A stretch of 64,000 bases of DNA from Pogona vitticeps (taxonomy: Eukaryota; Chordata; Lepidosauria; Squamata; Agamidae): NCBI RefSeq assembly GCF_051106095.1, contig NC_135786.1, positions 143,694,001-143,758,000 of the forward strand, written 5' to 3'. Numbering within the stretch: position 1 is the stretch's first letter; every line of letters begins with the position of its first letter. This document shows, one piece after another, positions 1-12,008 of the stretch. The position numbers and the translations under genes were made by a program. The notes below the pieces were generated by a model, which saw only the letters and a program-made list of their open reading frames with translations, ran no database searches and was not told where the DNA came from.

Positions 1-249
1 TTAAACAAGGATTGCAATTAAGTGTCTGTATCAGTCAGTTACATTGTTGGTAAAAAAAATTGATGGATACCTGGGAACCTTAAATTGCCCTCCTGCTATA
101 CTTTAATGATACCACATTATGATTAGATATCTATAGCTCTTTTGTGTTTAGTTCTTTCTTTTCTTTTCTTTTAATTGTGTGACTGTAAACCAGTTGTTAG
201 ATCTTACTCCATACCAAAAAGAACGGTGAGACATCTATAACGTTTAAAT

Positions 250-386
250 CACTGGTTCTTAACCTTGGGTTACTCAGGAGTTTTTGGACTGCAACTCCCA
301 GAAGCCTTCACCACCAGCTGTCCTGACTGGGGTTTCTGGGAGTTGCAGTTCAAAAGCATCCGAGTAACAAAGGTTAAGAACCACTG
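250..386. mobile_element. hAT-type MITE, 137 bp
   Basis: Both ends carry the inverted repeat CACTGGTTCTTAACC / CAGTGGTTCTTAACC. The element is flanked by a perfect 8-bp direct repeat GTTTAAAT (242-249 and 387-394), the target-site duplication length of hAT transposons. The interior is itself near-palindromic, with 'ctcccagaa' and 'ttctgggag' arms. No coding capacity. It is related to the element at 21809-21943. Confidence 0.85.
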
Positions 387-675
387 GTTTAAATGCTTGG
401 GGTCAGCAATGGCAAAAGTTTGGTTAAAGAGATGTTGATGCTTTCTCCGGTCACTTCAGCAGAGGAGACAGATCTACTTCTTTCTACATTTCTTTTGGTT
501 CCCAGACCTGCCCTTTCTACTGATGAGAGCATGTGAGACATTTGTGTTGAACTGCTCATGTCCAGAAGGGTTTGCTCGGGACTGGATATTCTTTTGCTAT
601 ATACTAATTGGCTACAAGTTCTTACATTTCTCTCTCTTTTAGATAGACAATATAATTTTAATTTGATACTCACTG

Positions 676-830
676 GTTGAAATCCTGTTGCTTGGTGTAT
701 TACGTTGCAACTAGAGTTAAGCTACAATTTGAAACTGAGGATACGGTAAGTCAGCTCCTCTATATGTGCCATTGGTTCAATGGGCCTACTCTAATTGTGA
801 CTTAGTATACTAAGCAACAGGATTTCAGCA
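676..830. mobile_element. Foldback MITE of the GGCTGAAATCC family
   Basis: The left end (ggttgaaatcctgttgctt) and right end (aagcaacaggatttcagc) are inverted copies. The interior contains the family motif 'gggcctactctaattgtgac'. The same ends recur at 35521, 56907, 58547 and 59131. No clear target-site duplication was found. Confidence 0.65.
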
Positions 831-2103
831 GCTATCTTAGAATCCACCTCTACTCAGTCCAGGTTATGCAATGGAAACCAGCTGTGCTGTAGTTGTCAAG
901 TGTTTAAAGTTGTTTAGAACGGTTCAGAATGCTAGCATTATTGTTACCACTTTATGCCTAGGGATGGATGAAGCTGCAGTGGTTTGCCCAATAGTTTGAC
1001 TGGGTTGTGGAGTGCATGCTGCCAGTCAGTGTAAGCAGTACTATAGTAGATGAACTAATTGTGAGCTTGGAATATCTCACGTTCAGTGTTTTCATTTTGG
1101 ACTGGGTCCACAATAAGGCATGTGTGGCTGAGACAGTGGAGGCTGGTTTCACTGTCCATCCTTCCCTGAAAACAGTTTGCAGAGGGTCAGAGCCTCATGC
1201 TGAGTGGCCTGACCTGTGGCATCGACAAAGGAGGAGAGTGCTCCAAAACCTAGTGGGAAGACCTCAGTGAACAGACTTCTTCCATCAATAGAAGGCAGGC
1301 CCTGGATAGAACTCACTGCTAATAAAAGCAATATTCAATTATACCATGCTCTTGGGGTGCTCAAATGATTCCACTCTGTTACCTGAGTAATTATTCTTTA
1401 CCTGGACTGGGTTCAAGGAAAATATTAAGAACTCCTCATATGTAACTTTCTCAATGGTGTTATTCAGTAGTGGGAAGAAATCCTCTTGGAGATTCCTTTG
1501 TGTAGTTTTGGATATAATAAAGTATGAGTTGTAAAATTATGTTTTGGAGTGGGTTTGTCAATTTCAGCTCACATGACTAGTCTAGGCAAACATCCTGCAC
1601 AAATTATACAGAATCAGTACAATCAGCACTAGTTGAAAGCTTTTCTTCCAGTTCTAAAAATTCTCCATGGCTCATGACTTGAATGTTGTAGCATACGTGA
1701 TCACACTCTTCCAGGAAGTCAATCAGATTACTAACCATTGACATCTGTTTCCTTGGATTTTTCATTGTTTGTGTTATGTTCTAGAGCAATTCTACAACTT
1801 GATGATTTCTGTTGTGTTCTTTGATGTTTGTTTTTAATGTAGAAATCTGTTAAGAAACTGAATATTCTGTTAGTTACGTCTGTCATTCAGAGAAGTAAAG
1901 TTTGATCTTGATTAACCCCCAGCAATAATGGGCAAAGAAACAATGTTAAAAATGCATATAACCGCCCAGAGTGTGAAAATGCTTGTGAGGATATCATGCA
2001 GTTACATAAGAGGCATTCTACCATAAAGCTCCAGAATGTGCATTATAGGATATGCAGTTCTTTGGAGGGTGTTCTCATCTGTCCATGCTTTGTTGCCTTT
2101 CAG

Positions 2104-2715
2104 ATTCCGACCTCAGCATGCGCACCCTCAGCACACCCAGCCCAGCACTAATATGTCCCCCAAATTCACACAGCTTGCAGAATGGCAAAGGATCTTCCAC
2201 CTCTTCCTCCTCCGTCACTGGGGAGACAATGGCAATGGTTCACTCGCCACCTCCAACCCGCCTCGCCCACCCGCTCATCCGATCAGCCTCCCGCCTTCAG
2301 AAGGAACAAGCGAATATAGACCGGCTCCCAGACCATTCAGTGATCCAGATTTTCTCTTTTTTGCCCACAAATCAACTGTGCCGCTGTGCCCGTGTGTGTC
2401 GCCGCTGGTATAATCTTGCTTGGGACCCCCGCCTTTGGAGGACTATTCGCTTGACGGGCGAGACAATCAATGTGGACCGAGCTCTAAAGGTGCTGACTCG
2501 GCGACTTTGTCAGGACACACCCAACGTCTGTCTCATGTTGGAGACGGTAATTGTTAGTGGCTGCAGGCGGCTCACAGACAGAGGACTCTACACCATTGCT
2601 CAGTGCTGTCCAGAACTGAGGCAGTTGGAGGTGTCGGGCTGCTACAATATTTCCAACGAGGCAGTCTTTGATGTGGTATCACTCTGTCCCAACCTGGAGT
2701 ACTTAGATGTATCAG
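2104..2715 (+). CDS. FBXL7: FBXL7 internal exon: F-box and first leucine-rich repeats
   Basis: FBXL7 is the substrate-recognition subunit of an SCF (SKP1-CUL1-F-box) ubiquitin ligase; family substrates reported include Aurora A and survivin. The exon follows a CAG acceptor and ends at ATCAG^GTAACT. The reading frame gives DSDLSMRTLSTPSPALICPP, a Ser/Thr/Pro-rich linker, then an F-box at 2316-2450 (IDRLPDHSVIQIFSFL onward, with the CARVCRRWYNLAWD core), then the first cysteine-type leucine-rich repeats (VSGCRRLTDRGL, VSGCYNISNEAV). The first codon is split, with two bases in this exon, and the last codon is split after its first base. The match to human FBXL7 as I remember it is near-identical in the F-box. 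No start codon is expected here: the N-terminal roughly 42 residues lie upstream of the window. The in-frame ATG at 2118 is internal. Confidence 0.97.
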
Positions 2716-3481
2716 GTAACTGAACAATAGTTACATTTAAAAACTACATTGAAAACTGGAATGACAATCCTACTTAGTATGGAATCCTTGAAAGAAATGG
2801 AACTTGTTCAACACACCTTATTCAAGGCCAGTGGGTGTCTGTGAGTCTCTAAGTAGGATTGACATTTTGCATTTGGAATATTTTTTGTTAAGGCTGGTGG
2901 ATTTTTAACTGGGAGGATAATCTCAGTGCTTTAGAGTTCCTAGCATAAAAAGTCCCACAGCACTAAAGTTATTTTCTTAAAGGGGAAATAGACTGTGATT
3001 AGGGCTGTAATAACTCATTTTCAATGGTATAACTGGAATATGTTTTGCTGTTTTATATACTTTGTCGTTTTGTAAACAAAAGGGACTAATGCTGATCTCT
3101 CCCAGTGGCCACATGCTTAGATCAGAATTGGTTTGTGTTTTGTCCTTTGGTTGACTTCAAAAGTAAATCATAATTTGCACAGCTACAACTCACTCCAAGT
3201 ATTCAAAGTCAGCAAAAGAGTCTTGTGGAACCTGCAAAATTAAGAATTTTATTAAGGCATGGCAGTGGTCAATATCAAAGAAGCAAGAGTAAGCTTTTAT
3301 CATTCAACCCATACGATCTGCCTGAGACTTCATTCAGCTACGTTAAAATCCTATGACATTGCCACAGATTTCTGCATTGTGTTTATGAGACTGCACTAAG
3401 AGGGATTTCCCTTCTGGAATCAGATAGGTAGGATTTTGTATTACTGTACATGGCATGAGTAATACTGCCCTCTGCTGGGCA

Positions 3482-4203
3482 TAGGCATCCTTCAGTCTCG
3501 AGAGACTATGGTAACATGCTCTGAATCGAGGAGTGTCCTCTCCAGAGCATGAAGCCCGGGTAAGGTAATATGGAGGATAGGCTGTTACCCAAGCAGCAGA
3601 TCCCCCCTCTCCACATTGCTGAAATGGTCCAATGGAAAGGCAAGAGCCAATACAACTGGTTCCAGCAATGTCGCAGGAGTTGGCAGAATGACACATGCTG
3701 CCTTCGGGACTCCAGCTCCGGATTTTGCCTCGAGGTTAACTCCTGAAGCCTTTTCCATGAGTGGATATAGCCACAAGGCAGTGGAGGTTTGAAATCAGAG
3801 TTTTCCTTCTCCTAGATGGGCTGCCTTCCATGGCTGACGAGCCCCACCTACCCGGCCTACTCTTTAATAGTGCAAAAGTATGATCTGATCCTTAAAACTT
3901 TCCTGACTCCCCAGCTTATGCAAATCTAATTGGCTTTCCTATTTACCATATTAAGGCCAGATACAAAATTTGAGAATTTCGCGCGCCATTAGGCACGCGG
4001 TCCTAGGACACGCTCTTTTAAAGCAGGAAGTCCCACCCCTAGGCTCCACCCCCAGGCCATGTGGTCAGGAGACAAAAAGAAAGCCCAGGGGGTGGGGCCT
4101 AGGGGTGGGACTTCCTGCTTTAAAAGAGTGTGTCCCAGGACCCTGGACCCTTTTCCCTAGGAAGCTGGGCTGAGGGCGAAGCCCAGGTCTGTTTGCATGG
4201 ATG
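3482..4203 (-). mobile_element. Short non-autonomous retroelement, flanked by a 13-bp TSD
   Basis: The direct repeat CCTCTGCTGGGCA flanks the element (3469-3481 and 4204-4216). Read on the minus strand its last about 35 bases (gttaccatagtctctcgag then actgaaggatgccta) are nearly identical to the 3' end of the LINE at 30977-32439. The rest is different: a GC-rich 5' part containing a 59-bp inverted repeat, then a leader with a short open frame beginning MEGSPSRRRK that soon stops. It lacks reverse transcriptase. It is best read as an internally deleted derivative of that LINE family, or a SINE using its machinery. Confidence 0.7.
4000..4141. repeat. 59-bp imperfect palindrome with 24-bp spacer
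   Basis: The left arm 4000-4058 and the right arm 4083-4141 are reverse complements with only a few mismatches over 59 bases. Both contain 'ctttaaaagag' and 'cctaggggtgggacttcctg' or their complements. It lies in the 5' part of the retroelement at 3482-4203 and would form a strong hairpin. Confidence 0.9.
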
Positions 4204-4698
4204 CCTCTGCTGGGCACAATGTCTGAAACAAATATTATGGCAGAGTTAGCTTTCAGGGTCTTATATCTTTTGAGAAACTCTTGATTTTAATCAGCCTCAT
4301 GCGACAGTGACATGGGGATGCAGGGACACTATAGGCAGAGGGAAAGGACTGCATAGATTCAGCACCAGCGACTCTGAAAGAGGAAGAAGGAAGATGCCAG
4401 AACAATTTCTGTGGGTTTTTCTGCGTATGGGATACACAGTTAACAGGGTGATAAAGGGGACACATTCTTTTCTCCCCCGTCTTGGGCAGAGCTGTGCACT
4501 TCAGGATTCTGCATGTGGGAATTCTGCTGAATAAAGGAGATCCATACATGCTTGTCTAGCTTTTCAGTGAGTCATAGAAAGGGAATAGATGAGAAGTAAC
4601 AGGAGAATGTACAGTGCTTGCTTGAAGCATAAATTCACTTGGAGGTCATTGAATATGCTGGTGGGTGTGTTTCTAGGTCAGCTCATTTATTGGCTGGA

Positions 4699-4701
<3 letters not shown>

Positions 4702-4781
<80 letters not shown>
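4702..4781. repeat. (GT)n microsatellite, about 80 bp
   Basis: An uninterrupted GT run inside the last FBXL7 intron. The Cys-Val open frames that cross it are repeat translation, not genes. Confidence 0.98.
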
Positions 4782-4784
<3 letters not shown>

Positions 4785-7093
4785 GCCAAATATGCATTTG
4801 GCAACTCTCACATACTGTACTTATTTCTACCCATGCCTTGGGTGCAGTCCTTGCCACTGCCCCTCCATGGTTCTAATGCTCCTGGATTAGGGTATTAGAT
4901 AGGCATTCATATTTTAAAAGGGATTTTTATCAGTCGTGACATGACAGAAAATTTCCTTAGGTCTAATTTGCATACCTGTTTTGGTTTGCAAACCCACACC
5001 AGGTTTTCTTCAATCATGTGCCCTAAAATAGCATGCCCATGCCAAAACCACACCCAAATTAGTTTTCAGATTTTTCCACAATTCCTTTTGTAACAATCCC
5101 CTTTCCCTAAAGAGACAATGATTGCAGTCAGGGAGTCCCTCTGGGCACAAAACTACCACCTTTATTTCCTGAGGTAGATCCTTTAGGCCTCAGAAGTGCG
5201 TAGTAGCCCCCAGAGACAAGCCTGAACCTTAAAAGTAACCTTGATTGCTTCTAAAGCAAAAAAAAAAAAAAAAAAAGGCTATGTGTTTCCTTAGACTACA
5301 CACCAGCCTTGTAAAGTAGGACAGTGTGACCTCTATTTACAGTAGCCATTATTAACCTTCTTTCATCCACACTGGATTTAGTTATAGTCCTGCTGTATCA
5401 AGAGACTAGTCCTCTGTTGAAGTTTTATATTTGTTTTATTAAGTAAATAAAGTAAATTCATTAGATTACAGTTGTAGCTTTAAAGCTTAAGCATTAGGCA
5501 TTTTCAGACTGCTACAATGTTTAAATAAACATACAATTTCTAAGTACTGTAAAATAATAAACAGCTAAGTCTTGGCTGGAGGGTGGGTTATCCCCCTCTC
5601 CTTCTTGAAAAGAAAAACAAACCCCTGTGTCTCACATTCCACAGCATTCCTGGACCAACCTTTTCACATACACAGACCCTCTCATTTTACATCTCTTTAA
5701 GACCACATATTCATTACACTTTCAAGCTGTCAACCAATTAAGTCCAAGTAGGCATAATTCAGAACACTCCGATCACCGCCCAAAATTCTCATGATCCAGG
5801 CTCCAGGTGTCTTATCTCCTTCAATTTAGCGGTCCCTTGTTTCGGCTTCTTTTCCTGGACTGTCTGATCTTGTGAATTTAGGCAAACAACTCTGTACCAC
5901 AAGCTCCTGAAAAACATCTCTTTTAAATTCATCTTACACAGAACCTAACACACTCCATTTTAGTATAACTACAATTCCCAGTTTCCTTCCATTTCCTTAC
6001 ACCTCTAACAAAAAAACAAAACAAAACATTGTCTCTTCCAGTCTTGGACAGGTTCCCTATACTCATGACTTTGCAAACCGTTATCTCATTGACTGGCCAA
6101 AGTTCTTTCAAGCTGACTTGAAACGTTCTCCTTTGGTTTCAAATAGGCTACATTTCATCTGTGGAAAAACTATGCAATAAGTCTGCATGATTGTGCATCT
6201 TTATTATTTAGAACATAGAAAAAAGCCTGCAGCCATGCAAAAATGTTGTTATATTTTCAATCACTAACAGAATAACTTTCCTTGAATAGGAGGTGGGTGC
6301 ATACTTTTTGAGGGTGAGGAGTTTTGTACAAGCTGGTACAAAAGAATCCCTACCAATTTAGCACCCATACTCTCTGGCTGGTCTTATAAGCTCACATGCA
6401 CACCACGTGATGTCTCTTGGGTCAAACTAAATAAAACCCTCAGCCTACACTTAGACGCCAGTAGCCCATTTTTCCTCCTAGAACCTGAGAGAGATAAGAT
6501 CAGCCTGGAGGAATCAGACTTGCAGATTAGGTCCCTGTCTACCTTACAGTAACTAATCACAAAATAAAGCTCACTGGGATGCAAGACACAGAACTGAGCT
6601 GAGGTACCCATCCTTTTTCTAACCACATGCTAATTTATCCAGCCAGACCTTTTTGTGTGTTCTTCTTACAACAATGGCAGTGGCTGGAGGTGCCAAAAGT
6701 TGGCAGGCCTTTTTGAGAGAATTAAAACTGTGTGCGGAAAGAAAGAGAAGAAGGGGAGGAAGAGTGAAAGGAGATTGGATATATATCTGTGTGAAGAGAC
6801 AGGGTGTGTGATTGGACAGATGGCCATATGAATGTGAAAAAGAGAGAAAGAAATAGTGGGTTGGCCTGCATGCCACAGTTTAGCCATCAGTGACATGTAC
6901 CACTGAATTCGTGGCACATTTCCACTGTCCAGAGCTGGATGGCTGGCCACTCCTCATACTCCTTAGAACTCCTAGCATGGAAGACCCCACCCTTCCAGCA
7001 CTAAGATTGTTTCTTAAAGGGGAAATAGTCTGCTTTCACGATGCAGACCTGAAAAGGGCTGTTAATAATTTTGGTTTCTCCCCTCAAATTTAG

Positions 7094-7830
7094 GTTGTTC
7101 CAAAGTGACGTGTATCAGCTTAACCCGCGAAGCTTCCATCAAATTGTCTCCTTTGCATGGGAAACAGATTTCTATCCGTTACTTGGACATGAGTGACTGT
7201 TTTGTCCTTGAAGACGAAGGACTGCACACGATTGCTGCCCACTGCACTCAGTTGACACACCTCTACTTGCGCCGCTGCATCCGCATCACTGACGAAGGCC
7301 TTCGTTACCTGATGATTTACTGCACGTCCATCAGGGAGCTAAGTGTGAGCGACTGCCGCTTTGTCAGTGATTTTGGTATGCGTGAGATTGCCAAGCTGGA
7401 GTCCCGCCTGCGGTACCTCAGCATTGCCCACTGTGCCCGCATCACCGATGTGGGCATCCGTTACATCACCAAGTATTGCAGCAAATTGCGCTACCTCAAT
7501 GCACGGGGCTGTGAGGGCATCACGGACCATGGTGTGGAGTACCTTGCCAAAAATTGCACAAAACTCAAGTCACTCGACATTGGGAAATGCCCCTTGGTCT
7601 CCAACATTGGCTTGGAGTTCCTGGCGCTGAACTGCTTCAACTTAAAACGTCTGAGCCTAAAGTCCTGCGAGAGCATCACTGGACATGGCCTACAGATTGT
7701 AGCAGCCAACTGCTTTGACTTGCAGATGCTGAACGTCCAGGACTGTGAGATCTCAGTGGAAGCTCTGCGGTTTGTTAAACGCCACTGCAAGCGCTGTATT
7801 ATAGAGCACACCAACCCTGCCTTTTTCTGA
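7094..7830 (+). CDS. FBXL7: FBXL7 terminal coding exon: leucine-rich repeat array and C-terminus
   Basis: This exon completes the FBXL7 leucine-rich repeat solenoid that binds substrate. It starts after TTTAG; its first two bases complete the glycine codon split from 2715, giving GCSKVTCISLTREASIKL. It carries about eight to nine tandem AMN1-like repeats of about 26 residues, each with the pattern LxxLxLxxCxxITDxGLxxLAxxC (for example YLDMSDCFVLEDEGLHTIA and YLNARGCEGITDHGVEYLA). The last repeat is followed by the family C-terminus CIIEHTNPAFF and TGA at 7828-7830. The exon encodes 244 complete residues. The two window exons give about 448 of an expected about 491 residues. The frame is intact, with no stops or frameshifts, so this looks like a functional gene under constraint. 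Confidence 0.98.
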
Positions 7831-9080
7831 ACTGACACCTCACACATGTCGATGTAGGCAAAATATTCAAAATGTATGGAAATACACACAAATATTCTGT
7901 ATACAGCAACCGTGCCTTCTTTTGTGCCTGGGTAAGGAACATCAAGTGTAATGTCAACCAAACTGACTCCTAAAGGCATCTCCTGATGGTCTTCCTCAAC
8001 TATCCAGAACTCTAGAATGGTGTTCTTTCTAGCTATTAAGATGCCATTGAAAACACCACGGTGGTGTGTATGTAGAATTCATTAAAGCAGAAGGTCCCAG
8101 TTCTTCCTTTGTTTCAAATATCATGAGTCCTGATCCAGCTAAAGTAAATTGTATCCAAATCCCAAAGAAAGCAATGGGAGAAGTTAGTTGGGGCCAGTTG
8201 CGTTGCTTTCCACAACAATTAGTCTCGGCTTCCTTTAGCTGAATTAGAACCATAACATCTCAGACCGTACCGTCATTGGAGAGGCTGTCCAAGTTCACTT
8301 GTTCTTTTTTTGTTGTTCATTTGTTAAAGTTCAGAAAAGAATGGTGCCACAGCAGAAGTGCAATATGTCCAACAACTTTGGTTTACAATGTACAGTATTG
8401 TAATTATGCAAGTGATAGCAAATTTGCCTACATTTTAATGTGGCTCTCGTTGCTAAACAATACTCTCCATGTCCCTGGGGAATTCTGTGAAGATCTTTCC
8501 TCTCCGAGTGGAAAGCATTGTAAGCCACTCACCTTTAATTCAGACCCTGGCCAGGTTTTCCATCACTTGGAAGGAGCGTACATTTAAACTTAATCTACTG
8601 CAGTCTTTTTTTTTTCCTCAGTTGCTTTTACATGATCCAGTTCTTGGAACATTCTATTCTAAGGACTCCTTTCCTCCTCCACAGTTCATCTGAGAGGATG
8701 TGAGTTTTCCATCAGCCTCTAAGAAGCTGTTGGGCTGCATTTCAAAGCTCTCCTTCACAATAGAGGAATGACTCAATTTATAATAGCTGGGATAGTGATG
8801 TTGGCAAAAAGCAAATTTCAAAATCCTTGTTGCAGCAATACCTTTATGAGCTAACCGAAAAGACACAGAAAGTGTGCTCAGGCCTGAAGAAGTGTTTCAG
8901 GATGAGATGGAGGAGAATTACAGCAGACAATGACTGTCGCTGATAATGTGAAGATGGCTCTCTGTTGCCCACCAGCCAAGGAGCCTGTGAGCACGGACTG
9001 GATGCAATGCAGTTTAGAGTTCACTATGGGGACTCACATTGTCTAAGATGGACTAAGATTAATAAATTTCCAGTTTCCAT
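7831..9080 (+). other. FBXL7: FBXL7 3' UTR, probable
   Basis: Non-coding sequence directly after the stop codon, free of obvious transposons, in contrast to the DNA on both sides. It runs to the first good polyadenylation signal at 9061. The true end could be further on; other AATAAA motifs occur near 9939 and 9982. Confidence 0.5.
9061..9066 (+). promoter_or_regulatory. FBXL7: Candidate polyadenylation signal AATAAA for FBXL7
   Basis: This is a canonical AATAAA about 1.23 kb after the FBXL7 stop codon. Cleavage would be 10-30 bases downstream. It is not proven to be the used site. Confidence 0.4.
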
Positions 9081-10449
9081 TGAGTCTATGAGTTATCTAA
9101 ATGAAATCTAAACCCACAGTTGGCACAGTATAGGGACCATAGATATCGTCCGGTATCATATGATGGGACCCATTATTTTGTCTGAAAGATCCCTCCTACA
9201 TTACATCCTGAAATAACATGTAGAAAACAAAGACTTAAAATCTAGCCTCCCTCTCTTTTCCTTTTCCTCCCCCAACTCATTTTTAACATCATGACCAATG
9301 AAGAGGTGGTACTATTGAGCACTTACATGCTTTTATTCTTGTATATCATATGTGCCTTTTTCTTATTGCTGTTGTTGACCTATGAAGGTATTGCTTCACT
9401 ATGGATTTTAGAAACTGTTTATAATGATTGTTCATAATCTTAGCTTTCAATTTCACCTTGATCTCCCCTCAACATATCACAGTTTGCTAGCAATGTGTCA
9501 TGGATCTCTGGGTTCAGGGAGGCCCACTGTAACCACTGAGACACACTCCCCTGGTTGTGCTGGTGTGGGTGAAACCAAAGGGAACACGTCCTTATGGGTG
9601 AAGGAAATCTATCTGCCCGGTACACTCCCACCACGATAGTCCACCTGAGTAAGTGCTTCCAGAGAATTCATAGTAATCCACGAGGTTAAGTTCTTTAACT
9701 CTTATACCAATCCTGTAAGGTAGAAATTTCACTATACTGTACCCACAAAACACACAGGCTCCAGGTAGAGATGGTCAAGGCAAGGTCTGGTTTTAAGTAC
9801 CACAAACCACCTTGATCTGTATGAAGGAATTTTATATTTTATTTAAACATGCCGAAAAGGTCAGAAAGAGCAGAACATTTTCAGAACCAGTCTCAACAGT
9901 TGCAAAAACAGTCAAAAATATTTTGGAGCAAATAATCAAATAAAAGCTTGAGGCAGAAGCAATATGGAGCAAACAAGAGAAAATAAAGCTGGTTAAACTA
10001 TTCTAGTACTTACACCCTAGCATAGTTTCAGCATAGTCTCAGAGCATGCATGAAGTGTAGTCCTTGTAGCAGGGCAACAAATGAGCATAGTGTCTCTCCT
10101 GAGAGGGAACTAAGCCAGCTAAAGTAACTCCTATTCCCATTTTTATACTTAAAGCTTCAACTTCTGGACCCTTCTAGAGGGTTTTCCAATCAAGCATCTA
10201 GTTCTTTTGAACATTCACAAAGATGAGAGTAATTTATGCCCCCTCCCCTTACTCAGATGAAAACCATCTTCCCAATTAGCTTAGTACCAGGGAACACACC
10301 AACATGTCCTTGAAGATTGTTCTCACTCCAATGAGCTGCAGTTGTTTCTCCTTTTCAATTACTGGTGGACACTATCCCCCTCTCACTCAGCCAGCTCATT
10401 CCAGGCACTGACTGCAAAGCCTGAACTTTCCAGAAGAGCTCCAGAATCC

Positions 10450-11200
10450 ATTGTGATGATCGCCCTCATGGCCCCTGCTTGTTTCCCCAAACAAAGAGCT
10501 CACAAAGTACCTCAGCTCGCCCTTTGATACGCTGCCATCAGTTGATCTTTTTATCAACTTAGATGAAGGTCCATCAAGTACTGATGTTTCAACAGAACAA
10601 GTTTATTAATTACAGATGGTTTCTGGAATAATTCATAAGCACATTCTTCAAGATTCATCAATCATCAATATTAACCTTGTATATTAATTATCACAGGTTA
10701 CACTCTAACTAATTACTCCTCAGACCCCCAAACTATCCTTCTCTCTGATTCTAGACTCAGACTCTTCTCTCCAGCTCCGCCTCTTCAGCAGCCCCTTTGG
10801 CTCTGCCTCACAACCACATTACCATACAACTTATGAATAATGCATAACTTACAATGCGTAACTTAGGGCAGTGTTCCCCAACGTTTTTACTAGTGTGGAC
10901 CGGGGAAGTCTCTGAGAGAGGTGGGGCGGCCCTTCGCACTTGCCCTCGTTGATGTACGTGCGCAGTGGTTGGGGAGTGTGCGTGCCATAGGTGCGTGTGC
11001 ATTCCCTCACTGCTTCACGCATGCACAGGAGTGCCTGCACACCCACACGCCCACCCCACTCCTGCGCGGGGGCGCATGCTTGAAGGGGTGAGGGAGTGTC
11101 TTGGCGGCCCGGTCGGGCTCAAGCCAGGGACCAGCAATGGGCCACGGACCGGTCGTTGATGACCTCCGACTTAGGGTGGATGCCACGTCTATGATCCTTC
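10450..11200 (-). mobile_element. Gypsy-type LTR retrotransposon fossil (one LTR plus leader)
   Basis: Read on the minus strand this has a GC-rich promoter-like part ('gaagaggcggagctgg'), an AATAAA followed by 'cttgttctgttg', and then, just past the LTR end near 10540, a primer-binding-like TGGCAGCG and a leader with 'aagcaggggccatgagggcg'. The copy at 55628-56100 shares the LTR features and the leader motif. It is an old partial copy with no recognisable gag or pol; a hAT element sits in its LTR. The outer LTR edge (about 11200) is approximate. Confidence 0.55.
10869..11168. mobile_element. hAT-type non-autonomous element, 300 bp
   Basis: A perfect 8-bp direct repeat ACTTAGGG (10861-10868 and 11169-11176) flanks it. 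Its ends are degenerate inverted repeats (CAGTGTTCCCCAACG against CGGAGGTCATCAACG), followed on each side by 'ggaccgg'. The interior is GC- and CpG-rich. It is inserted within the LTR fossil and is therefore younger than it. Confidence 0.8.
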
Positions 11201-11289
11201 AATTTCCCTATCTCATTATGCCCTGTGTGTTTCCATTTAATTCACTGAGTGGCCATCTTGTATGGTGCCACTGAAGGACGACTGAAGGA

Positions 11290-11420
11290 ATAAAAGTTGG
11301 GGAACCTATCCTGTTCCAAATTGTATTGGACTATAAATCCCAGCCTTCTTCACAATTTTTTGTGAAAACCTAGGGCTTTGGGGAACTGGAGTTCAATATC
11401 ATTTGGACAGCCACACACTA
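11290..11420. mobile_element. Palindromic MITE, 'actccagttcc' type
   Basis: The two halves are inverted copies: 'ctgttccaaattgtattgga' on the left and 'tcaatatcatttggacag' on the right. This is the layout of short hAT-like MITEs common in squamates. No target-site duplication was resolved, and similar but poorer copies lie near 12830-12960 and 38064-38162. Confidence 0.45.
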
Positions 11421-12008
11421 TACATCTTGCTTCAACGTGGTCTGATCTATGAACTTGCCTGGTCTTCTAGCACTGCTACCTGCTTCTAGGTTTAGTGTCC
11501 TAGAAGGTAAAGTACATGAAGGCCCAAGAAGCAGAATTTATCTTGAAGTATCAAAGGTGTATCATTGTACTGGCCCCCCAAATATTAAATATGCAACATG
11601 TAAGAAGAGTAAGAGGGTGAATATGGTGTCAGTTGTCATTCAAAAGTCATTTGTCCAAAATGGCAAGGTAGGTCCTTGCTAGGTTTAATATAACCCCATT
11701 CTACATATAAGCATATTCTCACAGCATGTTCACTATGTTATGTCAACTGTAGTTCTCATATAATTTCAAAAACCAGATAAGAGGCTAAAGAAATTACAAA
11801 GGGTGAAATCCTTTTGGCACAGCTCCACGTCTGCAGTGGGAATGGAAGCTGCCTCAGCAAATCACTGTTGAATGAAAGGTTTCCTTCATCAATTCTGGGG
11901 GGTACATGACTGTATCACATTGTGTACAAGTTGTGTGTACATGAAATTGCTGAAAGAAGATTTTTATCAGTGTTATTTGCTGCTGTTGATGATGTCATTT
12001 CCATTGTG

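Larger units (their letters stand above)
1..2103 (+). other. FBXL7: FBXL7 intron, 3' part
   Basis: This is intron sequence upstream of the first FBXL7 exon in the window; it ends in a pyrimidine-rich tract and a CAG acceptor at 2101-2103. It holds a small hAT MITE (250-386) and a foldback element (676-830). Short minus-strand open frames around 958-1331 are not recognised. I see no other gene or exon here. Confidence 0.8.
2716..7093 (+). other. FBXL7: FBXL7 last intron
   Basis: The intron has a GTAACT donor and a TTTAG acceptor and is about 4.4 kb. It contains a minus-strand retroelement (3482-4203) with a large palindrome, a long GT microsatellite (4702-4781), and a stretch at about 5090-6003 with LTR-like ends that I could not confirm. 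No other exon was seen. Confidence 0.85.

Noticed and set aside
958-1331. Overlapping minus-strand frames (for example LPSIDGRSLFTEVFPLGFGA)
   Set aside because: The peptides look protein-like, but I cannot tie them to a family and the frame is interrupted. They may be part of an unnamed repeat in the FBXL7 intron.
4000-4141. Palindrome considered as a microRNA precursor
   Set aside because: Arms are long, GC-rich and inside a retroelement; without small-RNA evidence a microRNA call is not supported.
5090-6003. Possible solo LTR on the minus strand with TGTAA...TTACA ends
   Set aside because: End motifs and an AATAAA-like signal fit, but the flanks do not give a clear duplication and no related second copy was seen in the window.
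9820-10330. LTR-like stretch with TATAAAA on the minus strand
   Set aside because: It adjoins the Gypsy-type fossil but no matching ends, second copy or coding remnant could be found.
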